Origin: Flavobacterium davisii | Lineage (GTDB): Bacteria > Bacteroidota > Bacteroidia > Flavobacteriales > Flavobacteriaceae | Reading direction: 5' to 3' | Length of the DNA: 64,000 nt | Assembly (NCBI RefSeq): GCF_019565505.1 | Contig: NZ_CP067378.1 | Coordinates: forward strand, 2,604,001-2,668,000 | Program-made: the position numbers and the translations under genes | Shown here: positions 31,457 to 40,553 of the stretch, piece by piece | Position numbering within the stretch: position 1 is the stretch's first letter | Layout: each line of letters starts with the position of its first letter | The notes under the pieces: model-generated | The model's database searches: none | What the model saw: the letters and a program-made list of their open reading frames with translations, nothing else | What the model was told of the DNA's origin: nothing

Positions 31457-32476
31457 TTGAACAAAAAAGTATTTTTAGGAGTAGGACTAATAGGACTCGT
31501 GTTAGCCGTTTTTGTTTACATTAAAGCTTTTACAAGCAATACACAGTTTTCAGAAAAAGAAAAGTATGTTTTTATACCAACAGGGGCTACGTATGGAGAC
31601 GTGGTTAAGATTCTTGCAAAAGAAGTAGAAGATATAGAAAATTTTAAATTAGTAGCAGAAAAACGTTCTTATGATCAAAATGTTTTTCCGTGTCGTTTTT
31701 TACTAAAAAAGGAATGGGAAGCTTTCAGATTGTAACAGCTTTACGCCATAATATGCCATTAAATCTATCTTTCAATAATCAAGAAGTTGTTGAAAAGTTA
31801 GTTTCACGTGTAGCAGATCAAATTGAAGCAGATAGTTTAAGTCTTATGAAAGCCATACAAGATTCCATTTTTTTGAAAAAAAATAACTTAACACCTGATA
31901 ATGTATTAGGTATTTTTATTCCCAATACCTATGAAATAAAATGGAATATTGGGGCTGAAAAATTTAGAGACAAGATGTTGGAAGAGTATCATAATTTTTG
32001 GAATTCAGAACGTATAGCAAAAGCAAAAAAAAATAGGACTTACTCCAGAACAAGTAATGGCATTAGCCTCTATAGTGCATAAAGAATCAGTAAAAGAAGA
32101 TGAGCGACCAAGAGTAGCAGGTGTTTATTTAAATAGATTGAAATTAGAAATGCCTCTACAAGCCGATCCAACCATTATTTTCGCTATTAAGAAAAATTCA
32201 AACGATTTTGATCAAGTAATCAAGAGAGTAAAAGGAGATATGTTATTTGTAAATTCACCGTATAATACCTATAAAAATATTGGATTACCTCCGGGTCCCA
32301 TTGCTATGCCAGATATCTCAGCAGTTGATGCTGTTTTGTCGCCAGAAAGCCATGATTATATATATTTTTGTGCCAGTGTAGATCGTAAAGGATACCATGA
32401 TTTTGCTGTTACTTATGAAGAGCATCAAGCAAATGCAAAAAAATATGCAGAATGGGTAAATAAATTAGGTTTATAA
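31457..32476 (+). CDS. mltG: Endolytic transglycosylase MltG (frameshifted twice)
   Basis: Inner-membrane lytic transglycosylase of about 339 residues that ends nascent glycan strands. TTG start at 31457, a transmembrane segment (VFLGVGLIGLVLAVFVYIKAF), then the YceG-like domain with LGIFIPNTYEIKWN, the catalytic Glu in ALASIVHKES, and GLPPGPIAMPDISAVDAVL. One A is missing in 31705-31710 and one is extra in 32025-32033. The FPCR at 31686-31694 is FPGR in the family, so CCGTG may be a misread CCGGG. Repair gives a protein of normal length. Confidence 0.92.
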
Positions 32477-32735
32477 CCCCTGTATCTATTTATAATAAGT
32501 ATGAAATTGCGAATATTGGGTGTAAAAATTCTCTTTGAGTCAGAGTCATAAATTTAGGTTTTAGTTTGTTGTTTTTGAAGGACTCTTTTTTTATGAAACA
32601 TCTCTTTATAATGGAATAGATAAAAAAAGAAAATTTTCACCTTTATTAAGAATAAAAATAAAGACTAATGAAAAAATGATTATTTTTTGTTTTTCTTTCT
32701 TTAAGCTTAATATTCAAAAAGTTAGTGATAAAAAA
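32477..32735. other. Intergenic region after mltG
   Basis: AT-rich sequence without a convincing ORF or hairpin; I see nothing specific before the promoter at 32736. Confidence 0.4.
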
Positions 32736-32765
32736 TTGCATATTTTGTTTTTAATTGTAACTTTG
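32736..32765 (+). promoter_or_regulatory. Bacteroidota-type promoter
   Basis: TTG at 32736-32738, exactly 19 bases, then TAACTTTG at 32758-32765. The predicted start near 32772 leaves a leader of about 70 bases before the gene at 32843. Confidence 0.78.
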
Positions 32766-32842
32766 TCAAGTTAATTTTTTGGCGATGATAGTATAGTAAT
32801 ATTATTTTATTATGATGCTTAGTTGAAAAGAAAAATTTTTAT

Positions 32843-33490
32843 ATGACAAAAAAACAAATATTCTGTTTTGGATTATTTGCCTCAATCGTTCTTTTAAGTT
32901 CGGGTTTTAGGCCCTTTAAAGTAGAAATGTATCCTTGGTTGCATACTTTTGAAAAAAGAGAATTATCTACAGTATCAATGGAAGTAGAAGTAGGTCAGCG
33001 ATTTTTTGATGTACCTTTTACAGGTAAAACGTTTGTCGGTTTTACTCAAAGTGTAGGAGCAAGAGAATCACAAGGAATATACAATATTGTAAATTCGTTA
33101 GGTTATCTAGGAAAATATCAATTTGGTTCAGAAACATTAGCTGCCCTAGGTATAAAAGATCAAGCCTATTTTTTGAGTAGTAAGGAATTGCAAGAAAAAG
33201 CCTTTTTAGCTAATTTAGCTAGAAATAAGTGGGAGTTGCGTCGAGAAATAACTAATTATTCAGGCTCAAAAATTAAAGGTATTATGATTACCGAGTCAGG
33301 AATTTTAGCAGCAGCTCATTTAGGTGGTGTAGGTTCCGTAAAAAGATTTTTACGAACGAATGGAGGGCGTAAATTTAGAGATGGTTATGGAACTTCCGTA
33401 ACAGAATATCTTAAAGAATTTGCAGGCTACGATACCAGTTGCGTAGAGCCCAATAAAAATGCAAAAGCTCAACATTATAATTTAAATTAA
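32843..33490 (+). CDS. Exported muramidase-like protein
   Basis: Protein of 215 residues with an N-terminal signal or anchor (QIFCFGLFASIVLLSSGF). The centre, GARESQGIYNIVNSLGYLGKYQFG, with a Glu followed by Y..VN..GYLGKYQFG, resembles lysozyme-fold muramidases and peptidoglycan-associated proteins encoded near mltG in flavobacteria. The segment ITESGILAAAHLGGVGSVKRFL is also typical of that fold. Probably acts in the periplasm on peptidoglycan; the assignment rests on motif resemblance. Its terminator lies within the 3' end of the converging methylase gene. Confidence 0.6.
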   Translation: MTKKQIFCFGLFASIVLLSSGFRPFKVEMYPWLHTFEKRELSTVSMEVEVGQRFFDVPFTGKTFVGFTQSVGARESQGIYNIVNSLGYLGKYQFGSETLAALGIKDQAYFLSSKELQEKAFLANLARNKWELRREITNYSGSKIKGIMITESGILAAAHLGGVGSVKRFLRTNGGRKFRDGYGTSVTEYLKEFAGYDTSCVEPNKNAKAQHYNLN

Positions 33491-34210
33491 TAATGTTTGT
33501 GGATAATAAAGATAGAAGGTCGGTTGTGTAAATCGACCTTTTTTTTTCCATTCCTTTATAGTGAGTGTTTTGATATATTCAGTAGGTAATGTGATATCGC
33601 AAGCAATACATAAATTTGTATTAGGTTGTAAAATTTGAATCAAATCTTCCAAAAGTTTGTTATTTCTGTAAGGTGTTTCTATAAAAAGTTGCGATTGTTT
33701 TTTTTCAAAAGATAGTTTTTCAAATGCTTTTAAAGCTTGTTTTTTCTCTCCTTTATCTATGGGTAAATAGCCATTAAATGCAAAACTTTGTCCATTCATA
33801 CCTGATGCCATCAATGCCAATAGGATAGAGCTGGGGCCAACTAAAGGAATTACCTGTATCCCTCTTTCGTGTGCAAGTTTTACAATGACAGCACCGGGAT
33901 CTGCTACACCGAGACATCCTGCTTCGCTCATTAATCCGATGTTTTGACCGTTCAATAAGGGTTGGATAAAGGTTATATAATCGGATTCTTGTGTGTGTTT
34001 GTTGAGAGTGTTTATAATAAGATCTGGTTGTTTTTTTTCTGGCTGTATTGCTTTTATAAAGCGACGAGCTGTTTTTTCATTCTCAACAATGTAATGATTT
34101 ATGAAATCAATACTTCTCTTAACGGTATGAGGTAAAACATCTTCTGGGTTTATGTCTCCTAAAGTTGTTGGAATTAGATATAATTTCCCAAGAAAAGTTG
34201 CTGGTTTCAT
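33482..34210 (-). CDS. SAM-dependent methyltransferase, tetrapyrrole-methylase fold (RsmI-related)
   Basis: Protein of 242 residues from the ATG at 34210 (MKPATFLGKLYLIPTTLGD). Motifs are YLIPTTLGD, GLMSEAGCLGVADPGAVIVKLAHERGIQVIPLVGPSSILLALMASG and QSFAFNGYLP, with FIETPYRNNKLLEDL. This is the RsmI-like pattern (16S rRNA C1402 ribose methylation), but the sequence belongs to a shorter, divergent flavobacterial branch, so the rRNA target is uncertain. It converges with and overlaps the muramidase-like gene by nine bases. The longer reading from 34255 lacks support. Confidence 0.8.
   Translation of the reverse strand: MKPATFLGKLYLIPTTLGDINPEDVLPHTVKRSIDFINHYIVENEKTARRFIKAIQPEKKQPDLIINTLNKHTQESDYITFIQPLLNGQNIGLMSEAGCLGVADPGAVIVKLAHERGIQVIPLVGPSSILLALMASGMNGQSFAFNGYLPIDKGEKKQALKAFEKLSFEKKQSQLFIETPYRNNKLLEDLIQILQPNTNLCIACDITLPTEYIKTLTIKEWKKKGRFTQPTFYLYYPQTLLI
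33516..33548 (+). terminator. Terminator inside the converging methylase gene
   Basis: AAGGTCG and CGACCTT form a 7-bp stem followed by nine Ts, 25 bases after the plus-strand stop. The same bases code for the C-terminus of the minus-strand methyltransferase. Confidence 0.75.
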
Positions 34211-34247
34211 AGATTTTATATTCTTTTGTTGAAAATGTATTTTAATT

Positions 34248-34343
34248 ATGGACAAAGATAGAATAAAAGAAATAGGTAGGAGTATTGCGATAGGTTTTTT
34301 AATCCTGTTATTTGTTTTTGTAATGGTGTTTAAGGGCTTTTAG
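34248..34343 (+). CDS. Small single-pass membrane protein (31 aa), hypothetical
   Basis: A short ORF begins MDKDRIKEIGRSIAIGFLIL and continues LFVFVMVFKGF: a charged N-terminus followed by about 18 hydrophobic residues. It runs divergently from the methylase and overlaps the end of the phosphatase gene by four bases. There is no recognised family; it could be spurious because AT-rich DNA gives hydrophobic translations. Confidence 0.35.
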   Translation: MDKDRIKEIGRSIAIGFLILLFVFVMVFKGF

Positions 34344-34803
34344 AGGCTCTTTTTTTGTAGCTTGTCGGCAATGCTCTTGCAAGCTAGGTCTAGCATATTA
34401 AAGACGTTTTTGAAACCTTCTTCTCCACCGTAGTATGGGTCAGGAACATCTACTTTTTCGCCGGAAATATTTCTTCCAAAATTAAGCGTACTTTACTTCT
34501 ATGGTTTTCTGTTGTGGCTTGATTGATAATATCTTTGTAGTTTTGATTATCCATTGTGAAAATGTAATCAAAAGTATCAAAATCAGTCTTTTGGAATTTT
34601 CGGGCTTTTTGTTGGCTGATGTCAATTCCTTTTTCTTGAGCAATATGTATAGAGCGTCTATCAGGTTTTTCTCCAGCGTGCCATCCGCCAGTTCCAGCAG
34701 AATCTATGAGGTAGCTATTAGGTAATTTGGATTTTAATATTCCTTCAGCTAAAGGGGAACGGCAAATATTCCCCAAACAGACCATCAAGATTTTTTTAGA
34801 CAT
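34340..34803 (-). CDS. Low-molecular-weight protein-tyrosine phosphatase (frameshifted)
   Basis: Cytoplasmic phosphatase of about 154 residues. The signature loop CLGNICRS (CX5R) is at the N-terminus; the general-acid region DPYYGG appears only after repair of a missing G at 34461-34464 (CCGGGC read as CCGGC), which turns EIFPAKK into EIFPGEKVDVPDPYYGGEEG. Without it the catalytic Asp would be lost. It shares its ATG base with the dnaA stop (34803), so it is coupled to dnaA, an arrangement known in flavobacteria. Confidence 0.9.
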
Positions 34804-36230
34804 TATAACGAAAGTTTTTTATTGATATCATCTACAAACTTTTTAAATTGTTTGTCTGTTGTGAGTAGGTTGTCAACTGTCTTACAAGCGTGTAGTACAG
34901 TAGCGTGGTCGCGATCTCCAATTTGTGAACCAATATTTGCTAAAGATGCTTTCGTGTATTTTTTGGCAAAAAACATAGCTAATTGACGAGCCTGTACTAC
35001 ATGACGTTTACGAGTTGTAGATTGTAGTGTGGCAACGTCTAACTGGAAATAATCGGATACAACTTTCTGAATGAAATCAATAGATATTTCCCTTTTTACG
35101 TTTTTAACAAATTTTTCAACTACTAGTTTTGCTAAATCAATAGTTACTTCTTTTTTGTTGAAAGAAGATTGTGCAATTAGAGAAATAATAGCTCCTTCTA
35201 ATTCTCGTACATTTGATTTTATGTTTCGAGCTACATATTCTATTATATCCTCAGGCATTTCAACACCATCGCGGAATAAAATACTTTTTACAATCGCTAC
35301 TCGAGTTTCGTAATCAGGTTGGTTTAACTCGGCTGATAATCCCCATTTGAAACGGGATAATAAGCGCTGTTCGATATCTTGCATATCAACAGGAGCTTTG
35401 TCAGAGGTTAAAATTACCTGCTTTCCATTCTGATGAAGGTAGTTGAAGATGTGGAAAAAAACGTCTTGTGTACCCGCTTTACCAGATAAGAATTGTACAT
35501 CATCAATAATTAAAACATCAATTAGTTGATAGAAGTGGATAAAATCATTACGGGTATTTTTTTTGACAGAGTCAATATACTGTTGTGTAAATATTTCGGC
35601 TGAAATGTATAAAACAGTTTTCTCAGGATGTTTTTCCTTTATTTCTACACCTATAGCATGTGCAAGGTGAGTTTTGCCTAATCCAACACCGCCAAAAATT
35701 AGTAAAGGGTTAAATGAGGTGCCTCCCGGTTTATTTGCTACAGCCATGCCAGCACTTCTGGCAAGACGATTGGAGTCTCCCTCAAGGAAGTTGTCAAAAC
35801 TATAATTAGAATTTAATTGTGAATCAATTTTAATATTGCGTATTCCGAGAATGATAAAAGGGTTTTTTAACTCTGGATTTTTTTGTTGTACAGGTACGTC
35901 AATTTCCTGTGTTTTTACAGGAGCCTTGTCAGCACTTGGAATTTGTTGTGTAAATGGAAGTTTATTCCCATAAGGGTTTTCCATTTTAATTTTATATAGT
36001 AACTTCGCACTCTTTCCTAGTTCTTTTTGTAATGCTACCTTGAGTAACTTAACGTAATGTTCCTCAAGCCATTCGTAAAAGAATTTGGAAGGAACTTGAA
36101 TGTACAATGCGCTATCAGTAAGCTCTACCGCTTTGATAGGCTCAAACCAAGTTTTATAAGCTTGCTCTTGGATGTTATCTTTTATAAATGAAAGACAATT
36201 AGCCCATACTGATTCCGCAGTTTTGTTCAT
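34803..36230 (-). CDS. dnaA: Chromosomal replication initiator DnaA
   Basis: DnaA of 475 residues from the start MNKTAESVWANCLSFIKDN at 36230, matching relatives. Domain I to about 90, a variable linker, AAA+ domain with Walker A (FGGVGLGKTHLAHAIG) and Walker B (VLIIDDVQFL), and domain IV with the DnaA-box-binding helix-turn-helix signature GDRDHATVLHACKTV. It opens the origin for replication. An upstream in-frame start at 36275 is not supported. I saw no cluster of DnaA boxes in the 200 bases between dnaA and the thioesterase. Confidence 0.97.
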   Translation of the reverse strand: MNKTAESVWANCLSFIKDNIQEQAYKTWFEPIKAVELTDSALYIQVPSKFFYEWLEEHYVKLLKVALQKELGKSAKLLYKIKMENPYGNKLPFTQQIPSADKAPVKTQEIDVPVQQKNPELKNPFIILGIRNIKIDSQLNSNYSFDNFLEGDSNRLARSAGMAVANKPGGTSFNPLLIFGGVGLGKTHLAHAIGVEIKEKHPEKTVLYISAEIFTQQYIDSVKKNTRNDFIHFYQLIDVLIIDDVQFLSGKAGTQDVFFHIFNYLHQNGKQVILTSDKAPVDMQDIEQRLLSRFKWGLSAELNQPDYETRVAIVKSILFRDGVEMPEDIIEYVARNIKSNVRELEGAIISLIAQSSFNKKEVTIDLAKLVVEKFVKNVKREISIDFIQKVVSDYFQLDVATLQSTTRKRHVVQARQLAMFFAKKYTKASLANIGSQIGDRDHATVLHACKTVDNLLTTDKQFKKFVDDINKKLSL

Positions 36231-36426
36231 TGTGTGCATTCTTATTGTGTTAATTTTTAAGGTTTTACTTGACAAAATTTAGGCCAAGATTTAGGGTCAA
36301 TCGGGATAGCAAAGATGGTTGATAAAATTCTTTAAAAAAATTTTTTTGATCTTGATTTTGTAGAAATTTTATTGTAAGAGCTAAATTTTAACTTTAAATA
36401 AAACATAAAAAAGTAAGATAAATAGT

Positions 36427-36828
36427 ATGAAAAAAATGGATATTCAAGTGCGTGTTCGTTATGCTGAAACAGATCAGATGGGGGTGGTTTACCACGGTAA
36501 TTATGCACAATATTTTGAAATGGGGCGAGTTGAATGGCTTAGAAGTCTAGGGGTTTCCTATAAGTGGATGGAAGAAACAGGAGTAATGCTGCCCCTAGTG
36601 TCATTAAGTATGAATTATAAAAAACCAGCGCGTTATGACGATTTACTGACTATTAGAACCATTTTTAAAAGTCAGACTTCTGTAAAACTAGAATTTGATT
36701 ATGAAATTTATAATGAATCAGAAGAGTTATTAACAACAGCTAATACTATCTTAGTTTTTGTAGATGCTAAATCAGGTAAACCTATAACGCCTCCAGAGTA
36801 TTTAGAAGAGTTGTTGAAGTTTTCTTAA
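36427..36828 (+). CDS. Acyl-CoA thioesterase, YbgC/FadM hotdog family
   Basis: Hotdog-fold thioesterase of 133 residues with the family motif VRYAETDQMGVVYHGNYAQYFE, including the catalytic Asp and the YHGNY segment. It hydrolyses acyl-CoA thioesters in the cytoplasm; chain specificity is not evident. It is divergent from dnaA and converges with yigZ, overlapping by four bases. Confidence 0.9.
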   Translation: MKKMDIQVRVRYAETDQMGVVYHGNYAQYFEMGRVEWLRSLGVSYKWMEETGVMLPLVSLSMNYKKPARYDDLLTIRTIFKSQTSVKLEFDYEIYNESEELLTTANTILVFVDAKSGKPITPPEYLEELLKFS

Positions 36829-37432
36829 AGTTCACTTATTGATACTTCAAAAATAGCGGAAAAAATGCCGAAAATCATTTCGGCATTCTTTTGTCGAATC
36901 GAAATAATTAGTTCACAAGTTTCTTCCATTTTTTGAGCAATAATATTTATATCTTTTTCCTTTATAATTCTCATGACTTTATTCATGTTTTTATAGTCGA
37001 AATTTATTTTATATTGAATATTAATTGTTTTTTCTACCAAGGAAGAAGCTTCTAATGCCATCTTAGCACTTTCTCTATAGGCAGAAACTAATCCTCCAAC
37101 ACCTAATTTGATACCACCAAAATAACGAATTACAATAACAAGTACATTGGTTAGTTCAAATGATTGGATCTGACCGTATATAGGCATTCCTGCGCTGTTG
37201 TTGGGTTCGCCATCATCGTTTGCACGGTAATGTTTTTGAATTGTGCCTAGTTGCCAAGCATAACACCAATGTCGTGCGGCATAATGCTTCTTTTTAGTTG
37301 TTCTAAATATGTTTTGATTTCCTCTTCATTAGCAACAGGAAAAGCATAACCATAAAATTTACTGTTTTTTTCTTTGTATAGAACTTCAGGAGAAGCTTCT
37401 TTAAGAGTTATGTAAGTGTCTTCTGTATTCAA
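36825..37432 (-). CDS. yigZ: YigZ/IMPACT family protein (frameshifted)
   Basis: About 202 residues, the normal size. The TTG at 37432 gives the start MNTEDTYITLKEASPEVLYKEKNSKF-like opening. The first half lies in the UPF0029/IMPACT fold, with the typical RHWCYAWQLG, RANDDGEPNNSAGMPI and VIRYFGGIKLGVGGLVSAYRESAK. One G is missing at 37275-37280 (CCGGCA read as CCGCA), exactly before ARHWCYAW. The family's biochemical role in bacteria is unclear; relatives bind translation regulators or nucleic acid. Confidence 0.88.
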
Positions 37433-37485
37433 AAGTGATAATTTTAGTGCAAAATTATTGTTTTTGAAGTTAAAATAAAAATGAA

Positions 37486-38094
37486 TTAAAAAGGGATTTC
37501 CTTTTTTGAAAGTAGGGCTGTTATATCTTCTTTCTCTATTTGTAAATGCCATACGTGCATACCTAGTGAAGAAGCTATTTCAGTATTTTGTTTTTCATCA
37601 TCTACAAATAAAGTTCTTTTTGGGGCTAATTCATGTTTTTTTAGTATAAATTGAAAAGCTTCTATTTCGGGTTTACGAAAACCTATTTCGGAAGAAAAAT
37701 ATACTTTTTCAAAACATTGATAAAATGCTCTGGCAAAAGTCATTCCCACATGATGTTCAAATTTAGCAATGTGTATTTCGTCTATATTACTTAAAAGATA
37801 GAGTTTGTATTTATGGGATAATTTTTGCAGAAATTCAAGTCGAGAAAGAGGAAAATCTTTTATAGCGGCATTCCAAGCAGTGCGTATATCTTCTACAGAA
37901 GCATTAGGTATTCTTTTTTTTAGTTCAATCATAAAAAGAACTTCTGATATTTTGCCCTTTTCAAATTCCTGATTAATCTGCTCAAAATGCTCATCCCATT
38001 CTGAAAGCCCTAATTGTTTAAGAGCTTCTAGAGAGGCATTTTTATCCAAATTCATAAAAACATTGCCGAAATCGAAAATAATGTTATTGATCAT
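37486..38094 (-). CDS. HAD superfamily hydrolase
   Basis: HAD phosphatase-like protein of 202 residues. Motif I IIFDFGNVFMNLD (Asp nucleophile, about residue 8), motif II LLSNIDEIH, Lys in GFRKPEIEAF and motif IV FVDDEKQNTEIASSLGM. YihX-like HAD enzymes dephosphorylate sugar phosphates; the substrate here is unknown. Its start overlaps the end of ribD by 11 bases, so it is probably translated from the ribD transcript. Confidence 0.9.
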   Translation of the reverse strand: MINNIIFDFGNVFMNLDKNASLEALKQLGLSEWDEHFEQINQEFEKGKISEVLFMIELKKRIPNASVEDIRTAWNAAIKDFPLSRLEFLQKLSHKYKLYLLSNIDEIHIAKFEHHVGMTFARAFYQCFEKVYFSSEIGFRKPEIEAFQFILKKHELAPKRTLFVDDEKQNTEIASSLGMHVWHLQIEKEDITALLSKKEIPF

Positions 38095-39096
38095 AATTTG
38101 AAAAAATTAAAAGTTCATCATTCAATATTTTTTTTCTTTTTACTTTTTTACTAGATACAGAAGGAGCTATAATACCTTTTAAAAAGGTGTTTGTTCCTCT
38201 AAAAACACGGGCTTCATCCCAATAATTGTGATCTATGAAATGTTGTAATGTACGGCTGCCTCCTTCAATTATGATGGATTGAATTTGATTTTGATAGAGC
38301 CACTCAATTATAGAAGAGACGGAATTTTTACTATGATTTAAAACAGTTTCATCTAAAATGAAGGTTGGAGCTGATTTATCAAATATAATGTTTTCTTTTG
38401 AAATTTTCTTTTTTTATCTAAAACTATTCTTATAGGGTTCGTTCCTTGCCAGTCCCTAGCTGTAAGGTGGGGATTATCATCAAGAACCGTTTGGGTTCCT
38501 ATTAATATGGCTTGCTCCTCTGTTCTCCATTTGTGAGTTAATTGTCTACTGTATGAGTTGCTTATCCATACAGGCTTCTGGATATCCTTATGATGAGGTG
38601 CGATTAAACCATCTGCTGTTTCTGCCCATTTTAAAATGATATAAGGACGTTTTTTTTGGTGAAAAGTAAAGAAACGTTTGTTTAATTCTTGGCATTCTTT
38701 TTCTAGTACACCTATGATTACTTCACAGCCTGCTTCTTTAAGCTTTTTTATACCAGCTCCGCATACTTTAGCAAAAGGATCTTGAGTGCCTATAATTACT
38801 TTGGGAATTTTATGTTTAATTATTAGATCAGCACATGGAGGGGTTTTTCCAAAATGACTACAGGGTTCAAGACTCACATAAATGGTAGAGTTGACCAATA
38901 AGTTTTTATTCCTTACGGAATTTATAGCGTTAACTTCTGCATGAGCTTCACCTGATTGCTGATGCCAACCTTCACCTATAATTAAGTCATTGTGTACAAT
39001 TACACTTCCTACTAAAGGGTTAGGATAAGTAGTCCCTAATCCATTTTTAGCTAATTCTATACAGCGGGATATATATTTTTGATGTATCTTCACCAC
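38084..39096 (-). CDS. ribD: Riboflavin biosynthesis deaminase/reductase RibD (frameshifted)
   Basis: About 337 residues. The deaminase domain (about 1-145) has the zinc site HAEVNAI and PCSHFGKTPPCADLI; the reductase domain follows (RPYILKWAETADGLIAP, SNSYSRQLTHKWRTEEQAILIGTQT split over about 165-200). One A is missing at about 38404; repair continues through KENIIFDKSAPTF and IIIEGGSRTLQHFID to TAA at 38084. It catalyses two steps from the GTP-derived pyrimidine to ribitylamino-uracil. It forms an operon with the HAD gene. Confidence 0.93.
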
Positions 39097-39178
39097 ACAA
39101 AAATAAGAAATTGATTCCTGAAATATAAAAAGTAAATAGGATTTTAGATTTTCATAAACTAGTTTTAAATAAAGAGAT

Positions 39179-39651
39179 ATGATCCGATTAATAAAAAAAG
39201 AAGATAATATAGATATTGCGGCTCTAATTCGAACTGTTTTAGATGAATATCAAGTGCCTAAAAAAGGCACTGCTTACGAAGATCCGCAATTAGATGCTAT
39301 GTTTGAAACTTATCAAAAGAAACAATCAGCCTATTTTGTATTAGAACTTTCAGGAAAAATAGTAGGTTGTGCAGGCATAGCCCCTTTGCAAAATGCTAGT
39401 TTTGAGATATGTGAATTGCAAAAATGTATTTTTTGTCTTCTGTTAGAGGAAAAGGGTGGGGGGCTCAGATGATGGATGTTTGTCTCAATAAAGCAAGAGA
39501 AATAGGATTTCAAAAATGTTATTTAGAAACTTTACCTACTATGGATAAAGCTCAAAATTTATATTTGAAATCAGGATTTAAATATTTGTCCAAACCTATG
39601 GGGAGTACGGGGCATTCTGCTTGTCCTATTTGGATGTTAAAAGAATTATAA
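39179..39651 (+). CDS. GNAT acetyltransferase (frameshifted)
   Basis: About 157 residues. MIRLIKKEDNIDIAALIRTV opening, ELSGKIVGCAGIAPL, then the acetyl-CoA loop VRGKGWGAQMMDVCLNKAREIGF and YLKSGFKYL. The A-run at 39420-39424 lacks one base; repair reads CELQKMYFLSSVRGKGWG. Belongs to small GNATs of the ElaA/MarR-associated kind that act on small molecules or proteins; the acceptor is unknown. Lies 22 bases before prmC in the same direction. Confidence 0.85.
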
Positions 39652-39673
39652 TAAAGAAAAATGATAAGGTAAT

Positions 39674-40540
39674 ATGCTGCTGAAAGAATACAAGATACAA
39701 TTTGTAGAGGAATTATTAAAAACGTATGATGAAAAAGAAATAGAAAGCTTTTTTTGTCTGTTGTTAGAGGCTTTTCATGGTATGAAAAGAATTGATTTTG
39801 CTTTGAATCCTTATCTCGAATTAGATGCCTTACAATTATTGCAATGGGAAACGGTATTAGGTCAATTAAAGCAAGAAAAACCCATACAATATATTTTGGG
39901 AGAAACTGATTTTTTTGGCATGTCTTTTTATGTTAATGAACATACATTAATCCCTAGACCTGAAACAGAAGAATTAGTTAACTGGATCATTCAGAAGGTA
40001 TCAATTGTTAAAAAAGATGCGAAAATCAGAATTTTAGATATAGGAACAGGAACAGGATGTATTGCTATTTCATTAGCAAAAAATATTCCAATGGCTGAAG
40101 TATACGCAATGGATGTTTCGTTGAAAGTACTTGAAGTAGCAAGGAGAAATGCTAGAAGAAATAATGTAGCAATTGAGTTTATTCATCAAGATGTATTAAC
40201 TCTAGAAAAATTAGACTGCACATTTGATATAATAGTTTCTAATCCACCCTATGTTCGAAATTCCGAAAAAGTAGAAATAAAGAAAAATGTATTAAATTAC
40301 GAACCCCATTTGGCACTATTTGTAAAGGATGAAGACGCATTAATTTTTTATAGAAAAATTGCCCAATTAGCTTTAATAAGTTTAAATGAAGAAGGATGCC
40401 TTTTTTTTGAAATTAATCAATATTTAGGAAAAGATATGATGGTACTTATGGAAGAGTTACAATTTGAAAATATTAATTTACGTAAAGATTTATATGGAAA
40501 TGATAGGATGTTATTAGGGCAAAAAGCATCATTTTTTTAA
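39674..40540 (+). CDS. prmC: Release factor glutamine methyltransferase PrmC
   Basis: 288 residues. N-terminal helical domain, PIQYILGETDFFGMSFYVNEHTLIPRPETEELV split by the family's RPETEE motif, SAM-binding ILDIGTGTGCIAISLA and catalytic SNPPYVR. It methylates the Gln of the GGQ motif of peptide release factors. The position beside ribD and dnaA is a conserved flavobacterial arrangement. Confidence 0.95.
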   Translation: MLLKEYKIQFVEELLKTYDEKEIESFFCLLLEAFHGMKRIDFALNPYLELDALQLLQWETVLGQLKQEKPIQYILGETDFFGMSFYVNEHTLIPRPETEELVNWIIQKVSIVKKDAKIRILDIGTGTGCIAISLAKNIPMAEVYAMDVSLKVLEVARRNARRNNVAIEFIHQDVLTLEKLDCTFDIIVSNPPYVRNSEKVEIKKNVLNYEPHLALFVKDEDALIFYRKIAQLALISLNEEGCLFFEINQYLGKDMMVLMEELQFENINLRKDLYGNDRMLLGQKASFF

Positions 40541-40553
40541 TTTAAAATGAATT

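Noticed and set aside
33498..33506. TGTGGATAA, a perfect DnaA box (reverse of TTATCCACA), about 2.7 kb from the dnaA start
   Set aside because: It is a single site inside a coding region; about half a match is expected by chance in 64 kb, and no cluster was seen near dnaA, so I do not call an origin.
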